From contig JAJDAV010000005.1 in NCBI GenBank assembly GCA_029261695.1, positions 1-41,810 on the forward strand: a stretch of 41,810 bases of DNA. The letters are read 5' to 3'. Positions 7,811 to 16,910 of this stretch are shown in pieces. Origin of the DNA: Nitrospinaceae bacterium (GTDB taxonomy: Bacteria; Nitrospinota; Nitrospinia; Nitrospinales; VA-1). The notes beneath the pieces were generated by a model. That model had not been told where the DNA came from. It did not search any database and saw only the letters and a program-made list of their open reading frames with translations. The first letter of the stretch is position 1. Each line of letters opens with the position of its first letter. Position numbers and translations under genes: made by a program.

Positions 7811-8200
7811 CTAACCTTGTTCCTTGCTGCATTGCTCAATGTAATCTTCAGGGCTCATTAATTTTCCAAGTTCACTATCATCTGTAAGTTCGATTTCAAT
7901 GATCCATCCGTTGCCATAAGGTACTTCGTTTACCTGTTCAGGATGAGCCTCCAGGTCTTTATTTACGGCAACAACTTTCCCGCTGACCGGGGCATATAGA
8001 TCCGAAACAGTTTTAACAGACTCCACAACGCCAAACGGGCTTTCCTGTTCTATCAGAGTATTGATTTCCGGCAATTCGACAAAAACAATGTCTCCCAGTT
8101 GGTCTTGCGCAAACTCAGTAATTCCGACCACAGCTTTTTTACCATCCACACGTACCCATTCATGCTCTTGTGTGTAGAGTAGATTTTCAGGGACCTCCAT
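7811..8200 (-). CDS. gcvH: Glycine cleavage system H protein
   Basis: This 129-residue protein is of the normal length for GcvH. YTQEHEWVRVDG opens the fold, ITEFAQDQLGDIVFVELPE follows, and the lipoyl hairpin is VVESVKTVSDLYAPVSG with the lipoyl-accepting Lys63. The C-terminus contains NGWIIEIEL. The lipoyl arm carries the aminomethyl group from GcvP to GcvT and is reoxidised by an L-protein. TGGAGG lies six to eight bases before the ATG. The gene starts 15 bases after the gcvT stop. Confidence 0.96.
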   Translation of the reverse strand: MEVPENLLYTQEHEWVRVDGKKAVVGITEFAQDQLGDIVFVELPEINTLIEQESPFGVVESVKTVSDLYAPVSGKVVAVNKDLEAHPEQVNEVPYGNGWIIEIELTDDSELGKLMSPEDYIEQCSKEQG

Positions 8201-8215
8201 GATGCCTCCAGAATT

Positions 8216-9337
8216 TTAACAGTTAATTTTTTTTACACGACTTGGCAGGAAAGGAGGTTTGACGACCTCGGCAGGTACATTCAACTTCCTGATTTCCACA
8301 TCCAGTTTTGTTCCGGGTTTTGCATATTCTGTGGATACATAACATAAACCGATCCCGGTATTCAAGGAAGGAGAAAATGTTCCACTTGTCAATTCCCCAA
8401 CCGGTGACCCGGAACTTAAAACCCGATAATGAGGACGCGGCACTCCGCGATCGAGCAGACGAAGACCAACAAGCTTACGAGAAAGACCTGCATCCTTTTG
8501 TTTTTTAAGTGCTACCTGCCCAAGGAACCCTTCTTTTTGCAATTTAATCACCCACCCCAAACCGGCTTCCAGTGGATTACAAGTCTCATTGAGTTCATTG
8601 CCATAGAGAGCATACCCCATCTCCAATCTTAATGTATCCCGTGCACCCAGACCAATTGGCTCAAGATTAAATGGTTTCCCTTCTTCAATCAGAGCCTTGT
8701 AAACCGACTCAGCATTTTTTGAGGGGAGATAAACTTCGAATCCATCTTCTCCGGTATAACCGGTGCGGGCCAAAATACATTCAATATTGTGGATTTTTCC
8801 TTTTCTAAAATGGTAGTATTCAATCTCACTCAACGGGGTGTCACATATTTTTTGTAGTAGCGCCTCAGAGTGTTTCCCTTGAACCGCTAATTGTGCGGTT
8901 TCCTGGCTGGTGTTTTTTACCGAAGCGTTAAAACCGCCGGCATTTTTAAGGATCCATTGAAAGTCTTTATCCGAATTAGAAGCGTTAACACAGAGAAAAT
9001 AGTGATCATCGGAAAAACGATGGACCAATAAATCATCTACAACACCACCCGTTTCCAGACACATCAAGGTGTACAGTGCTTGATTGTCTTGCATGGGTTC
9101 AATATCATTAGTGACCAGATGTTGAATCAGTTTTTTTGCATCGGGACCGGTAATTTCAATTTCTCCCATATGGCTAACATCAAAAATACCTACACCATCT
9201 CGAACACATTGATGCTCTTGAATCACGCCCTTGAATTGGATGGGCATATGCCAGCCAGCAAAAGGGACCAGCTTGCCACCAAGTTCCTTATGCATAGAGT
9301 GAAGAGGAGTTGTTTTTAAATCAGAATCGACTGCCAT
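8216..9337 (-). CDS. gcvT: Aminomethyltransferase, glycine cleavage T protein
   Basis: The 373-residue protein is close to usual GcvT length. It shows the N-terminal LVPFAGWHMPIQF, the VGIFDVSHMGEIEI folate-site segment, ARTGYTGEDGFEVY near 190, and GLGARDTLRLEMGYALYGNEL near 228-248. The C-terminal barrel contains GELTSGTFSPSLN. It transfers the methylene group to tetrahydrofolate, giving 5,10-methylene-THF, and releases ammonia. It is the first gene of the operon. I looked for a glycine riboswitch in the 191-base upstream gap and did not see its conserved core. Confidence 0.95.
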   Translation of the reverse strand: MAVDSDLKTTPLHSMHKELGGKLVPFAGWHMPIQFKGVIQEHQCVRDGVGIFDVSHMGEIEITGPDAKKLIQHLVTNDIEPMQDNQALYTLMCLETGGVVDDLLVHRFSDDHYFLCVNASNSDKDFQWILKNAGGFNASVKNTSQETAQLAVQGKHSEALLQKICDTPLSEIEYYHFRKGKIHNIECILARTGYTGEDGFEVYLPSKNAESVYKALIEEGKPFNLEPIGLGARDTLRLEMGYALYGNELNETCNPLEAGLGWVIKLQKEGFLGQVALKKQKDAGLSRKLVGLRLLDRGVPRPHYRVLSSGSPVGELTSGTFSPSLNTGIGLCYVSTEYAKPGTKLDVEIRKLNVPAEVVKPPFLPSRVKKINC

Positions 9338-9528
9338 GGCAAAAACACCGGGAATTTTTATTAAGAGAAGCGAATCATTTGTATAACCAATTTCCTGGTA
9401 GCGCGCAAGAAATTATAATTATATGTTTTCACACACGGCAGTTCGCGGCCCATTTTTACAAGAACCGCTCACAGCTACAGACAACTTTTAGAAGTGCCCT
9501 TAAAAAATGAAAGTGGTAAAATGACCTT

Positions 9529-10548
9529 ATGAGTTCCGCAAAAGACAATAACAAATATGATGTGATTCTGGTAGCAGGTGAAGGAAAATCCAGCTATAAG
9601 GTTTATCACCAGAATAAAGCGTTTTTGACGCTGCAAGGCAAGTGCGTCATTCTCTATGTGATAGAAACCCTTCAACAAGTAGAATCAATTGGGGATATCT
9701 ATATTGTTGGCTCCAAAGATCAATTAGATCAGGTTCTGCATTCAAGCAGAATCGATCGGGAATATCCTAAACGCATTCATGTGGTCGAGCAGAAGGCCAA
9801 CTTGTATGAAAATGTTTGGCAAACCTTCTTGCAATCTCTACACGTTACACCAGAAAATTCCGACACGGCAGCGCACCGCGACAAAGCCGTTCTAGTTGTT
9901 CCTTGCGATGCCCCCCTAATCACTCCGCATGAAGTTGAATATTTTATTGCCAATGCAGACATGGATAAATACGATCATGTGCTTGGGCTGGTGTCGCGAG
10001 AAAAATTACGTCATTTCTATCCCCAGGAAAACAAGGCCGGAATCAAGATGGCCTATTTACATATCAAGGAAGACAGTTTCCGCATCAACAACTTGCACCT
10101 GGTAAAGCCACTTCGTATAGAAAATCGGGAATACATTCAAAAGATGTATCAGTACCGCTATCAGAGAAACTTCAAGAATCTGGTACTGTTTGGACTATCT
10201 GTATTTGGAAAAGATAAGGCCAAACACTATAAAAATTATATCGGCTTACAGCTGTGTTTGTTTTTTGGAGGCTTGGGTTTGGAGTTCGTGGTAGATTATT
10301 TTAGAAAATTGAACCCCAAAAGAGAACTAGAAGAATCAATATCCAATATAATGAAGACTCGGTTTTCGGCTCTTGAAGTGCCCTACCCCGGAGCCGCATT
10401 GGATATTGATAATGCAAAAGATTATGATGCAATGAAGATACAGTTTGATGAATGGCAGAAATATTTAAGGACGGCCCCCCTTACCCGCGTGGAAAAATAC
10501 AGCGAGGCAATTTCTCCCTCCCGCAAAGTGGCACGTACTTCGCATTAA
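9529..10548 (+). CDS. MobA-like NTP-transferase domain protein
   Basis: This 339-residue protein has the GT-A nucleotidyltransferase pattern. YDVILVAGEGKSS and KAFLTLQGKCVILYVIETL form the N-terminal nucleotide and lysine motifs, VVPCDAPLIT near residue 124 gives the metal-binding Asp, and GAALDIDNAKDYDAM near 285 is the usual end of the domain. The first loop is AGEGKSSYK rather than the classic AGGxSxRxG, so it belongs to a divergent subfamily. About 40 extra residues follow. It should join an NMP to a sugar phosphate, alcohol or cofactor; the acceptor is unknown. It is cytoplasmic, divergent from gcvT and 107 bases before lepA. Confidence 0.75.
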   Translation: MSSAKDNNKYDVILVAGEGKSSYKVYHQNKAFLTLQGKCVILYVIETLQQVESIGDIYIVGSKDQLDQVLHSSRIDREYPKRIHVVEQKANLYENVWQTFLQSLHVTPENSDTAAHRDKAVLVVPCDAPLITPHEVEYFIANADMDKYDHVLGLVSREKLRHFYPQENKAGIKMAYLHIKEDSFRINNLHLVKPLRIENREYIQKMYQYRYQRNFKNLVLFGLSVFGKDKAKHYKNYIGLQLCLFFGGLGLEFVVDYFRKLNPKRELEESISNIMKTRFSALEVPYPGAALDIDNAKDYDAMKIQFDEWQKYLRTAPLTRVEKYSEAISPSRKVARTSH

Positions 10549-10655
10549 TTAGCAGTATAGGTTACTTTAAGATTTCCAGGATTAGCAAAACTCATTTCCC
10601 GTTTTTTCCGGTAGCTGAAAACCGGTGATTTTATTTAAGAAATATTAAGAAAACT

Positions 10656-12458
10656 ATGGATCAAAATAAATTAAGAAATTTTTCAATCATTGCCCATATC
10701 GATCATGGCAAGTCTACCCTGGCAGACAAACTCATTCTTGCCACTTCCGCTCTATCCAAGCGAGAAATGAAAGATCAGGTCTTGGATAATATGGATCTTG
10801 AGCGTGAACGCGGCATTACCATTAAAGCACAAACGGTTTGCTTAAATTACGCCTCCAAAGAGGGAGAAAACTTTACATTCAATATGATCGATACACCAGG
10901 GCATGTCGATTTCACCTATGAAGTATCACGCAGCCTTGCCGCATGTGAAGGTGTGCTGCTGGTCATTGACGCTACACAAGGAATTCAAGCACAAACGATT
11001 GCCAATTTGAACCTGGCTATGCAACATGACCTTGCAGTAATTCCTATCATCAACAAAATTGACCTCCCCAGCGCAAACCCGGAATTCATCAAAGAACAAC
11101 TGGAGGACGTGCTTCAAATTGAATCTGACATTGCAGTACTGGTTAGCGCAAAAGAAGGAATTGGAATTGTAGAGGTGATGGAGTCAGTGATAAAACTAAT
11201 CCCCTCACCTGAGGGCGAAGAATCCAACACCCTGCAAGCTTTATTATTCGATGCTTGGTACGACGCTTTTCGCGGTGTCATTGTTCTAGTTAAAGTTCAA
11301 CATGGAAAGCTCACAGTGAATGATGAGATAACCATGATGGCCACTGGCAACAAATTTGTAGTGGAAGAGCTGGGAACCTACACTCCCAAACAGGAGCCAA
11401 AATCCACTTTGCAGGCTGGAGAGGTTGGGTACCTGATTGCCGGCATCAAAGAACTGGATCAAACTAAAGTAGGCGATACAATCACCCACGCCAAGTCACC
11501 TGCCAAAAATCCTTTACCAGGATATAAAGAGGTAAAACCCATGGTGTTCAGTGGGCTCTACCCTATTAGTGGTGACGACTATGAAGATTTACGTGATTCA
11601 CTAAAGAAGCTGACCTTGAATGACGCCTCATTTTCTTATGAAGCAGAAACATCCACTGCATTAGGGTTTGGGTTTCGTTGTGGTTTTCTTGGGCTGTTGC
11701 ATATGGAAATCATACGCGAACGTATTGAACGCGAATACAAAGTCGATCTCCTCACCACTGCGCCCACAGTTATCTATAAAGTCATCACCACCGATGGCAA
11801 AACAATAATGATCGACAATCCAACCAAGTTGAAAGAGCAAAAGAATATTGACCATCTCGAAGAACCCTATGTGATGGGGACCATCATAGTGCCAGACGAA
11901 TATATTGGTGTCGTCATGGGTCTGGTTAGAGATCGGCGTGGTATCCAGAAAAAAATGGAATACCTGAATCCCGAAACTGTCCTATTGGAATATGAGCTGC
12001 CCTTTAACGAAATCGTACTGGACTTTTATGACAGACTGAAATCTTCCACCAAAGGTTACGCTTCATTTGATTACGAATTTATAGATTTCAGGACATCCAG
12101 TCTGGTAAAGTTGGACGTTCTCCTGAATGGAGAGTTGGTGGATGCATTGTCCTTAATCGCACATAAAGATAAGGTCTACTTTCAAGGTCGGGATTTAGCT
12201 AAAAAACTAAAACAGCAGATTCCTCGGCAAATGTTTGAAGTAGCAATTCAAGCAGCGATAGGCAGCAAGGTTATCGCGCGTGAAACCGTTAAGGCACTCA
12301 GAAAAAATGTACTGGCAAAATGTTATGGGGGAGATATTACCCGCAAACGCAAATTGCTTGAGAAACAAAAAGAAGGAAAGAAAAAAATGAAGCAGATTGG
12401 AAGTGTGGAAATCCCTCAAGAAGCTTTTCTAGCTGTGCTGAGAACCGATGACAAATAA
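10656..12458 (+). CDS. lepA: Elongation factor 4 (back-translocating GTPase)
   Basis: The 600-residue protein has full LepA length and order. The G1 loop is [14 protein letters not shown], with G2 in [12 protein letters not shown]3 in [16 protein letters not shown] and G4 in NKIDLPSA. Domains II and III follow, then the LepA-specific C-terminal domain with [19 protein letters not shown] near 570-590. It is a ribosome-bound GTPase that promotes back-translocation and helps translation under stress. Its last four codons overlap lepB by 11 bases, the widespread lepA-lepB arrangement. Confidence 0.97.
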   Translation: MDQNKLRNFSIIAHIDHGKSTLADKLILATSALSKREMKDQVLDNMDLERERGITIKAQTVCLNYASKEGENFTFNMIDTPGHVDFTYEVSRSLAACEGVLLVIDATQGIQAQTIANLNLAMQHDLAVIPIINKIDLPSANPEFIKEQLEDVLQIESDIAVLVSAKEGIGIVEVMESVIKLIPSPEGEESNTLQALLFDAWYDAFRGVIVLVKVQHGKLTVNDEITMMATGNKFVVEELGTYTPKQEPKSTLQAGEVGYLIAGIKELDQTKVGDTITHAKSPAKNPLPGYKEVKPMVFSGLYPISGDDYEDLRDSLKKLTLNDASFSYEAETSTALGFGFRCGFLGLLHMEIIRERIEREYKVDLLTTAPTVIYKVITTDGKTIMIDNPTKLKEQKNIDHLEEPYVMGTIIVPDEYIGVVMGLVRDRRGIQKKMEYLNPETVLLEYELPFNEIVLDFYDRLKSSTKGYASFDYEFIDFRTSSLVKLDVLLNGELVDALSLIAHKDKVYFQGRDLAKKLKQQIPRQMFEVAIQAAIGSKVIARETVKALRKNVLAKCYGGDITRKRKLLEKQKEGKKKMKQIGSVEIPQEAFLAVLRTDDK

Positions 12459-13113
12459 CTCTGAAGAAAACAGTGGCGTTGTAAAAAGAAAAAGTGTCGC
12501 CCGAGAATACGCCGAAGCCATTTTCATCGCCCTGCTTCTTGCCTTGTTCATTCGAACATTTGCAGTTCAAGCTTTCAAAATTCCTTCAGGCTCCATGGAG
12601 GAGACCCTCCTGATCGGCGACCATATTCTCGTCTCTAAATTTGCTTATGGAACACATATCCCCAACGAAATACCTTTTTTAAATATAAAATTATTCGACG
12701 ATATAATATTTTTCCCCAAACAACCCGAACGTGGGGACATCATCGTCTTCAAATACCCTAAAGACGAAAAACGCGATTTCATAAAAAGAGTGATTGGTGT
12801 TCCAGGAGATTTATTGGAAGTCCGCCACCAAAAAGTTTTTATCAACGGAAAACCTTACGAAGACCTTTACGCGCGACATACAGAATCGCCATCTGACAGC
12901 CCTCTTGTACCACGCGATGATTTTGGTCCGGTGCTGGTTCCCGATAACCATTTATTTATGATGGGGGACAACCGGGAAAACAGTCAGGACAGCCGCTATT
13001 GGGGCTTTCTAAACGTTAATAAAGTCCGAGGAAAAGCCTTAATGATCTATTGGTCCTGGAACCAACTGGAGAGCTGGGTGCGCTTCGAACGATTTGGAAA
13101 AATACTGGAATAA
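12448..13113 (+). CDS. lepB: Signal peptidase I
   Basis: The 221-residue protein is an S26 peptidase. One transmembrane helix ([17 protein letters not shown], about 22-38) precedes the active site. Box B is [16 protein letters not shown] with catalytic Ser49; box D is [12 protein letters not shown] with catalytic Lys113; box E is [16 protein letters not shown]. It cleaves signal peptides of Sec-exported proteins at the periplasmic face of the inner membrane, and would process the many exported cytochromes encoded here. Its ATG lies inside lepA, so the two are translationally coupled. A HAD phosphatase gene follows after 12 bases. Confidence 0.96.
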   Translation: MTNNSEENSGVVKRKSVAREYAEAIFIALLLALFIRTFAVQAFKIPSGSMEETLLIGDHILVSKFAYGTHIPNEIPFLNIKLFDDIIFFPKQPERGDIIVFKYPKDEKRDFIKRVIGVPGDLLEVRHQKVFINGKPYEDLYARHTESPSDSPLVPRDDFGPVLVPDNHLFMMGDNRENSQDSRYWGFLNVNKVRGKALMIYWSWNQLESWVRFERFGKILE

Positions 13114-13125
13114 TTATTATCGCCG

Positions 13126-13821
13126 ATGGACTCTTCTTTCGCAGACCGCAAAACAAAACTACACTCCCTACTCAAAAACTCCAAAGCAGCGATTCTGGAT
13201 TTTGATGGATTGCTAGCCGACTCCGAGCCTTATCACTATAAAGCCTACAACGAAGTATTTGAAAGGTATGGCCACACCCTTGACAAAGAAGAGTATTGGG
13301 TGGAATGGACCTCTAAAGGAAAAGGAATTGCAGGAGAAATAGAACGTCACAACCTCAAACTAAATGTGGACCCCGTAGATTTGCGAAAACAAAAATTCGA
13401 AGTCTATACCCGATTTTGTGCAAGTGGCGAGATCAAACTATTTCCCGATGCAATTCGTCTGGTTGAAAATTTATCCCAAAATCATAAGCTAGCCATTGCC
13501 TCCGGATCTTGGGCAACAGACATCAAACATATTTTAAGAAATGCTAACGCACTAGATCTGATACCTGCCATTCTCGGCAAAGAATCGGCCAAGCGAGAAA
13601 AGCCTTTCCCAGATATCTTCCTGAACGCCGCAGAAAAATTGAACATTGCCCCCACTGAATGTTTTGTTCTCGAGGATGCTTTAAAAGGACTGAACGCTGC
13701 AAATGAAGCAGGAATCCCTTGTATTATTTTACAGAATGATTTGAATCGGAATATCGATTTCAAAAATGCCGAAATGGTATTTCCCAGCCTTGCAGATTTT
13801 GTTTCCGCGCTAGAAAGCTGA
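13126..13821 (+). CDS. HAD-superfamily phosphatase, beta-phosphoglucomutase/Gph-like
   Basis: This 231-residue protein has HAD motif I ILDFDGLLADSEP (nucleophile Asp25, acid Asp27), a helical C1 cap (YHYKAYNEVFERYG), motif II IASGSW, motif III Lys within AKREKPFPDIF, and motif IV VLEDALKGLNAA. This is the subgroup of phosphoglycolate phosphatases, beta-phosphoglucomutases and sugar-phosphate phosphatases; the substrate is not decidable from sequence alone. It is the third gene of the lepA-lepB operon and is convergent with the unknown gene that ends at 13830. Confidence 0.88.
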   Translation: MDSSFADRKTKLHSLLKNSKAAILDFDGLLADSEPYHYKAYNEVFERYGHTLDKEEYWVEWTSKGKGIAGEIERHNLKLNVDPVDLRKQKFEVYTRFCASGEIKLFPDAIRLVENLSQNHKLAIASGSWATDIKHILRNANALDLIPAILGKESAKREKPFPDIFLNAAEKLNIAPTECFVLEDALKGLNAANEAGIPCIILQNDLNRNIDFKNAEMVFPSLADFVSALES

Positions 13822-13829
13822 AAACTGGC

Positions 13830-14765
13830 TTAAGAATTGCTGGTTGCTTCCAACTCTTTTTTGAATCCGCTAAAAATATTTTGAATAGGTGGGATGAGTT
13901 TTTCCTTTAACTCTTCAGGAACCCAATTGATTTTTTCTATGGGCCATTTTTGTATTTGGTGGATATCCAACCCCTCTTTTTTATAAGGCTCTTCCAAGCT
14001 TTCCTCAAACCCATAGATCAGCGCGTTATTAAAAACCATTTCATATAATTCTTTGATTTTATCCGAATCATGCAGTCCTGCCATGAACTCTTTCATCATG
14101 GTTTCGATTATGGGCATCGCGTGCTCTCGAAATTCTTCACTACAAGCATTCTCAAGGGTTCGATAAATAATAATGATATCTTGTAGAAGGTATTTAATAT
14201 CCTTAGGGTCTTTTTTGACAGGCCCTTTGCTTAAATCAAAAAACTCTTTGTACTCTTTTATTATTCTTACCGTGTCACATATTATGGACTCTTCCCATGG
14301 AACACTATTCCACACAAAGAAAGTCCTCAGCCAACGCACCCTATCTGTTGCGTCTTCCATGTGCATGGTCAGGCTGGGTTTGGCTTTATTACTATATGGA
14401 AGAGTTCCACCCCACATTTTCAAAGCGAGTTCCAACTGATAAGGGGCAAATGCTTCCTTGTAAACGTCCGCATAAACAGCTACCAGTTTCTCCATATTTT
14501 CGTGCTTATCCAACGGGCTGTTCTGAGGTAGATTGACAATGGAGTAAAGCCTCCATATTCGTCGGCGTGCCAGCCCATTGGGCTTGGCAATCAGATAAGT
14601 CCCTCCCCATACCCCGGCAGTGAGAGCAATATCGATCCCATAAATTTCTTTGAGACGTACTGAAACTTCTGTTCCAATATTTCGGTAAAGTTCATTTATG
14701 TAATAGAGGTTGATCAGATTATCATCTGAAAAAACCGGACCAGAAGCTTTGGGTATATTTGCCAT
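13830..14765 (-). CDS. Uncharacterised 311-residue protein
   Basis: I do not recognise this gene. The protein is soluble, with no signal peptide or membrane segment, and looks mainly helical. Aromatic- and glycine-containing stretches stand out in the first half (LTAGVWGGTYLIAKPNGLA near 49-67, and LKMWGGTLPY near 117). The middle is tryptophan-rich (VRWLRTFFVWNSVPWEES) and the C-terminal third is charged and helical. The coding frame is long and uninterrupted, with ordinary codon use, so it is real. A strong terminator just upstream (14792-14821) insulates it from the lipoprotein gene, so it has its own promoter in the short gap. Confidence 0.7.
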   Translation of the reverse strand: MANIPKASGPVFSDDNLINLYYINELYRNIGTEVSVRLKEIYGIDIALTAGVWGGTYLIAKPNGLARRRIWRLYSIVNLPQNSPLDKHENMEKLVAVYADVYKEAFAPYQLELALKMWGGTLPYSNKAKPSLTMHMEDATDRVRWLRTFFVWNSVPWEESIICDTVRIIKEYKEFFDLSKGPVKKDPKDIKYLLQDIIIIYRTLENACSEEFREHAMPIIETMMKEFMAGLHDSDKIKELYEMVFNNALIYGFEESLEEPYKKEGLDIHQIQKWPIEKINWVPEELKEKLIPPIQNIFSGFKKELEATSNS

Positions 14766-14791
14766 AATTTATCTGAGTAGAGGTCAAAAAA

Positions 14792-14821
14792 AATTCCACC
14801 CCCGAATCCGGGGATGGAATT
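14792..14821 (-). terminator. Rho-independent terminator of the DUF4399-like lipoprotein gene
   Basis: AATTCCACCCCCG and CGGGGATGGAATT pair over 13 bases with one mismatch around loop AATC. Read on the minus strand, the hairpin is followed by eight T residues, which is a strong terminator 30 bases after the lipoprotein stop codon. A shorter T-run on the other side means it may also work on the + strand. Confidence 0.85.
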
Positions 14822-14852
14822 AATTTTTGCAATAAAACTTTTTCTGACAGAA

Positions 14853-15302
14853 CTATTTTACATGTACAACAGTTACCGTAACAGCATCCGATACCACTGG
14901 GTTGTAAGGAACGTGGTTACCCTGTGCAAAAAGAGCGGTGATGGTGTGTTGCCCTTTTTCCAGCTCAATTGTTTTACATTTAGAACCATCGCCCATATGA
15001 ATGTGGTTACCGTCTTTAGCAATAGGCTTGCTCAAGTCTGCTGGGATAGAAACATCAACCAACAAATGATGATGCCCTTTACCCGCATTCACACCGTTTT
15101 TAGCAGGCTCAACGGTATAACCATTGGTTGCCATACATACTTGTAACGGACTGCTTACATTTGAAAGAGTCGCTGGGGTAGTAATTGAAAGAGCTTTGCT
15201 AGAGGATGAAACTGCTGTTGATGATCCTCCACCAGATTGACCCGCACATCCTACGAACGCAAACGCTACCATCAAGGCTAATACTTTAGAAATGGTTTTC
15301 AT
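14853..15302 (-). CDS. Secreted lipoprotein with DUF4399-like domain
   Basis: The start is the ATG at 15302, which has a strong GAGGAG about five bases before it; an upstream in-frame start is less likely. The 149-residue product begins with a lipoprotein signal peptide (LALMVAFAFVGCAGQ, lipid Cys19), then a Gly/Ser-rich linker. The folded domain has GKGHHHLLVD, GNHIHMGDGSKC, GQHTITALFAQGNHVPYNP and a closing VTVTVV, the pattern of DUF4399, a small periplasmic beta domain of unknown function with conserved histidines. The histidines suggest metal binding, which is inference. It is a single-gene unit with its own terminator. Confidence 0.8.
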   Translation of the reverse strand: MKTISKVLALMVAFAFVGCAGQSGGGSSTAVSSSSKALSITTPATLSNVSSPLQVCMATNGYTVEPAKNGVNAGKGHHHLLVDVSIPADLSKPIAKDGNHIHMGDGSKCKTIELEKGQHTITALFAQGNHVPYNPVVSDAVTVTVVHVK

Positions 15303-15628
15303 AAACTCCTCGTAAAAAAAATGAAACATCAATTAAACATCGTTAACAAACTAATAAACTGCCAAAAACTTTAAAACCCCGAAAAAACCGAAGGTAATCT
15401 TATTCTTATTTAATTTGTGCCAAATATCTTACAAAGCTCTAACATTTGAGCAACTAATGCAACGATAAGTTAAGCTGTATTTTTTTATTATTATGTACGA
15501 AAACTAGAATAAAATCAATGCTACCATAGTAGAAACTGCCCATTTTAGCGTCAAAATACAAGAAAAAATGCCACGGCTCAGGCTATAATCCGGGATTATT
15601 TGAACATAAAAACGCGGAATAAATATTT
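15303..15628. other. AT-rich divergent intergenic region
   Basis: This 326-base gap separates the leftward lipoprotein gene from the rightward DUF2233 gene. It holds the lipoprotein Shine-Dalgarno next to 15302 and a promoter/palindrome near 15584-15599 for the rightward pair. A weak leftward hexamer pair (TTGGCA and TAAGAT, too closely spaced) may serve the lipoprotein. I see no small gene in it. Confidence 0.6.
15584..15599 (+). promoter_or_regulatory. Putative -10 box overlapped by a palindrome upstream of the DUF2233/ModE-like pair
   Basis: TATAAT (15584-15589) lies 40 bases before the ATG at 15629. ATAATCC-G-GGATTAT (15585-15599) is a perfect 7-base inverted repeat with a one-base centre lying over it. 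A repressor bound there would block transcription; the ModE-like HTH protein encoded second in the operon is an obvious candidate. No good -35 box is visible. Confidence 0.4.
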
Positions 15629-16528
15629 ATGAGAAAAATACAACAGCCCTTTACCGCCAAGCTTCGCCCACCTCAAAAAAGCTGGAAGGGGAAGATTTTA
15701 ATTACTTGTCTTATTTTTACTGCACTTGGGTATGGATTGAGTTTCGCAAGTTCCTCCTCGGAAAGCCCAGCGGTTTGGAAAAATCTAGAGCCAGGGCTTG
15801 ATATGGGGATATTTACGGCTTCAAAAAAGTCCATCGTTGGTGACTCGTTAATCAGGATCTTGCGGGCCGACACTCGATTTTTCGCCTTGAAACTGTTGAA
15901 CTCTTCCGCTTTAAAAACCCAAAAAAGATACTCTGTAAAAAAATGGGTGAATCAGAATACTTTGGTTGCCGGCATCAATGCCAGCATGTATCAGAAAAAT
16001 CAGGTGTCGAGTGTTTCCTATATGAAGACTGGAAACCATGTAAACAGCACATGGTTATCGAAAGACAAAACCGTTCTAGCTTTTGACCCGACTGAAGGTG
16101 AATTAGCCTCTGTAAAAATAATTGATAGAGAGTGTGAAGACTTCAGTTCTTTGCGAAAACAATACGCAACTCTAATTCAAAGTATCCGCATGGTTTCCTG
16201 CAAAGGAGAAAATGTATGGGCCCCTCAAAAAAGGATTTGGAGCACGGCGGCCGTTGGAATCGATCAGGATGAAAGAGTTTTATTCATTCATGTTCGATCC
16301 CCATACTCCACGCATGAATTAATCAATATGCTTTTACAACTCCCAATAAATTTAAAACGTGCGATGTACGTTGAAGGGGGTGCCGATGCGCAGCTATATA
16401 TCAACACGGGGAAAGAAGAACATGAGTTTATCGGCAGTTACTCCACGGGTTCCAGAGAACATGACGAAAACACTTTTTCCAGGCCAATACCCAATGTCCT
16501 TGGGTTGGTCAGAATAAAAAAGGAATAG
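15629..16528 (+). CDS. DUF2233 / phosphodiester-glycosidase-like secreted protein
   Basis: This 299-residue protein starts with a basic tail and one hydrophobic segment (ILITCLIFTALGYGLSFA, about 25-42) that acts as signal peptide or anchor. The mature part has the DUF2233 (NAGPA-like) pattern: FALKLLNSS, VAGINASMYQ near 112, a middle strand AAVGIDQDERVLFIHV near 208, and YVEGGADAQLYI near 245, the late conserved segment. The family cleaves sugar-phosphodiester bonds, but many members are uncharacterised. It should act in the periplasm. The gene is followed after three bases by the ModE-like regulator, so the two form an operon. Confidence 0.72.
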   Translation: MRKIQQPFTAKLRPPQKSWKGKILITCLIFTALGYGLSFASSSSESPAVWKNLEPGLDMGIFTASKKSIVGDSLIRILRADTRFFALKLLNSSALKTQKRYSVKKWVNQNTLVAGINASMYQKNQVSSVSYMKTGNHVNSTWLSKDKTVLAFDPTEGELASVKIIDRECEDFSSLRKQYATLIQSIRMVSCKGENVWAPQKRIWSTAAVGIDQDERVLFIHVRSPYSTHELINMLLQLPINLKRAMYVEGGADAQLYINTGKEEHEFIGSYSTGSREHDENTFSRPIPNVLGLVRIKKE

Positions 16529-16531
16529 GAT

Positions 16532-16894
16532 TTGTCAAAAAATAAAGACAACAAGGTGCAATGTCGTTCTCGACACCGAATTATGTCTGGCGGCCAGATT
16601 GCTTTAGGGCCAGGCAAAGTTGACTTATTGGAATCCATTGATCAGGAAGGCTCAATTTCAGGAGCGGCAAGGCAAAATCAAATCAGCTACAGGCGCGCAT
16701 GGGATATGGTAGACACCATGAACCGATGTTTTAAAAAACCATTGGTAGAAAGTGCAACAGGTGGTAAAGGAGGCGGTGGCGCAAAGCTCACGCTGTTAGG
16801 AAAAAAGGTGATAGCCATTTATAGAGAAATGGAAAATAAAGCCACGCAAGCTACCCAGGGAGAATGGAACGCTCTCAAAAATCACCTAAAATAA
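16532..16894 (+). CDS. ModE N-terminal-type winged-helix DNA-binding protein
   Basis: The 120-residue protein is a single LysR/ModE-type winged helix. Key parts are KVDLLESIDQEGSISGAARQ near 30-49 (helix-turn-helix entry), ISYRRAWDMVDTMN (recognition helix) and the glycine-rich wing VESATGGKGGGGAKLT, diagnostic of the ModE N-domain. The molybdate-binding MOP domains are absent, so it cannot sense molybdate in the E. coli ModE way. The start is TTG at 16532, placed just after AGGAATAGGA at the end of the DUF2233 gene; the first ATG would cut into the domain entry. Without a ligand domain it may be constitutive or need a partner. Confidence 0.82.
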   Translation: MSKNKDNKVQCRSRHRIMSGGQIALGPGKVDLLESIDQEGSISGAARQNQISYRRAWDMVDTMNRCFKKPLVESATGGKGGGGAKLTLLGKKVIAIYREMENKATQATQGEWNALKNHLK

Positions 16895-16910
16895 AAATCA
16901 TAGATATATC

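Noticed and set aside
9338-9528. Glycine riboswitch upstream of gcvT
   Set aside because: The conserved core elements are not seen on the gcvT strand.
15303-15332. Earlier start of the DUF4399-like lipoprotein
   Set aside because: The ATG at 15302 has a strong Shine-Dalgarno and gives a normal lipoprotein signal peptide.
15390-15430. Sigma-54 promoter (TTGGCAC) for the lipoprotein gene
   Set aside because: The -24-like element has no GC at the -12 position at the right distance.
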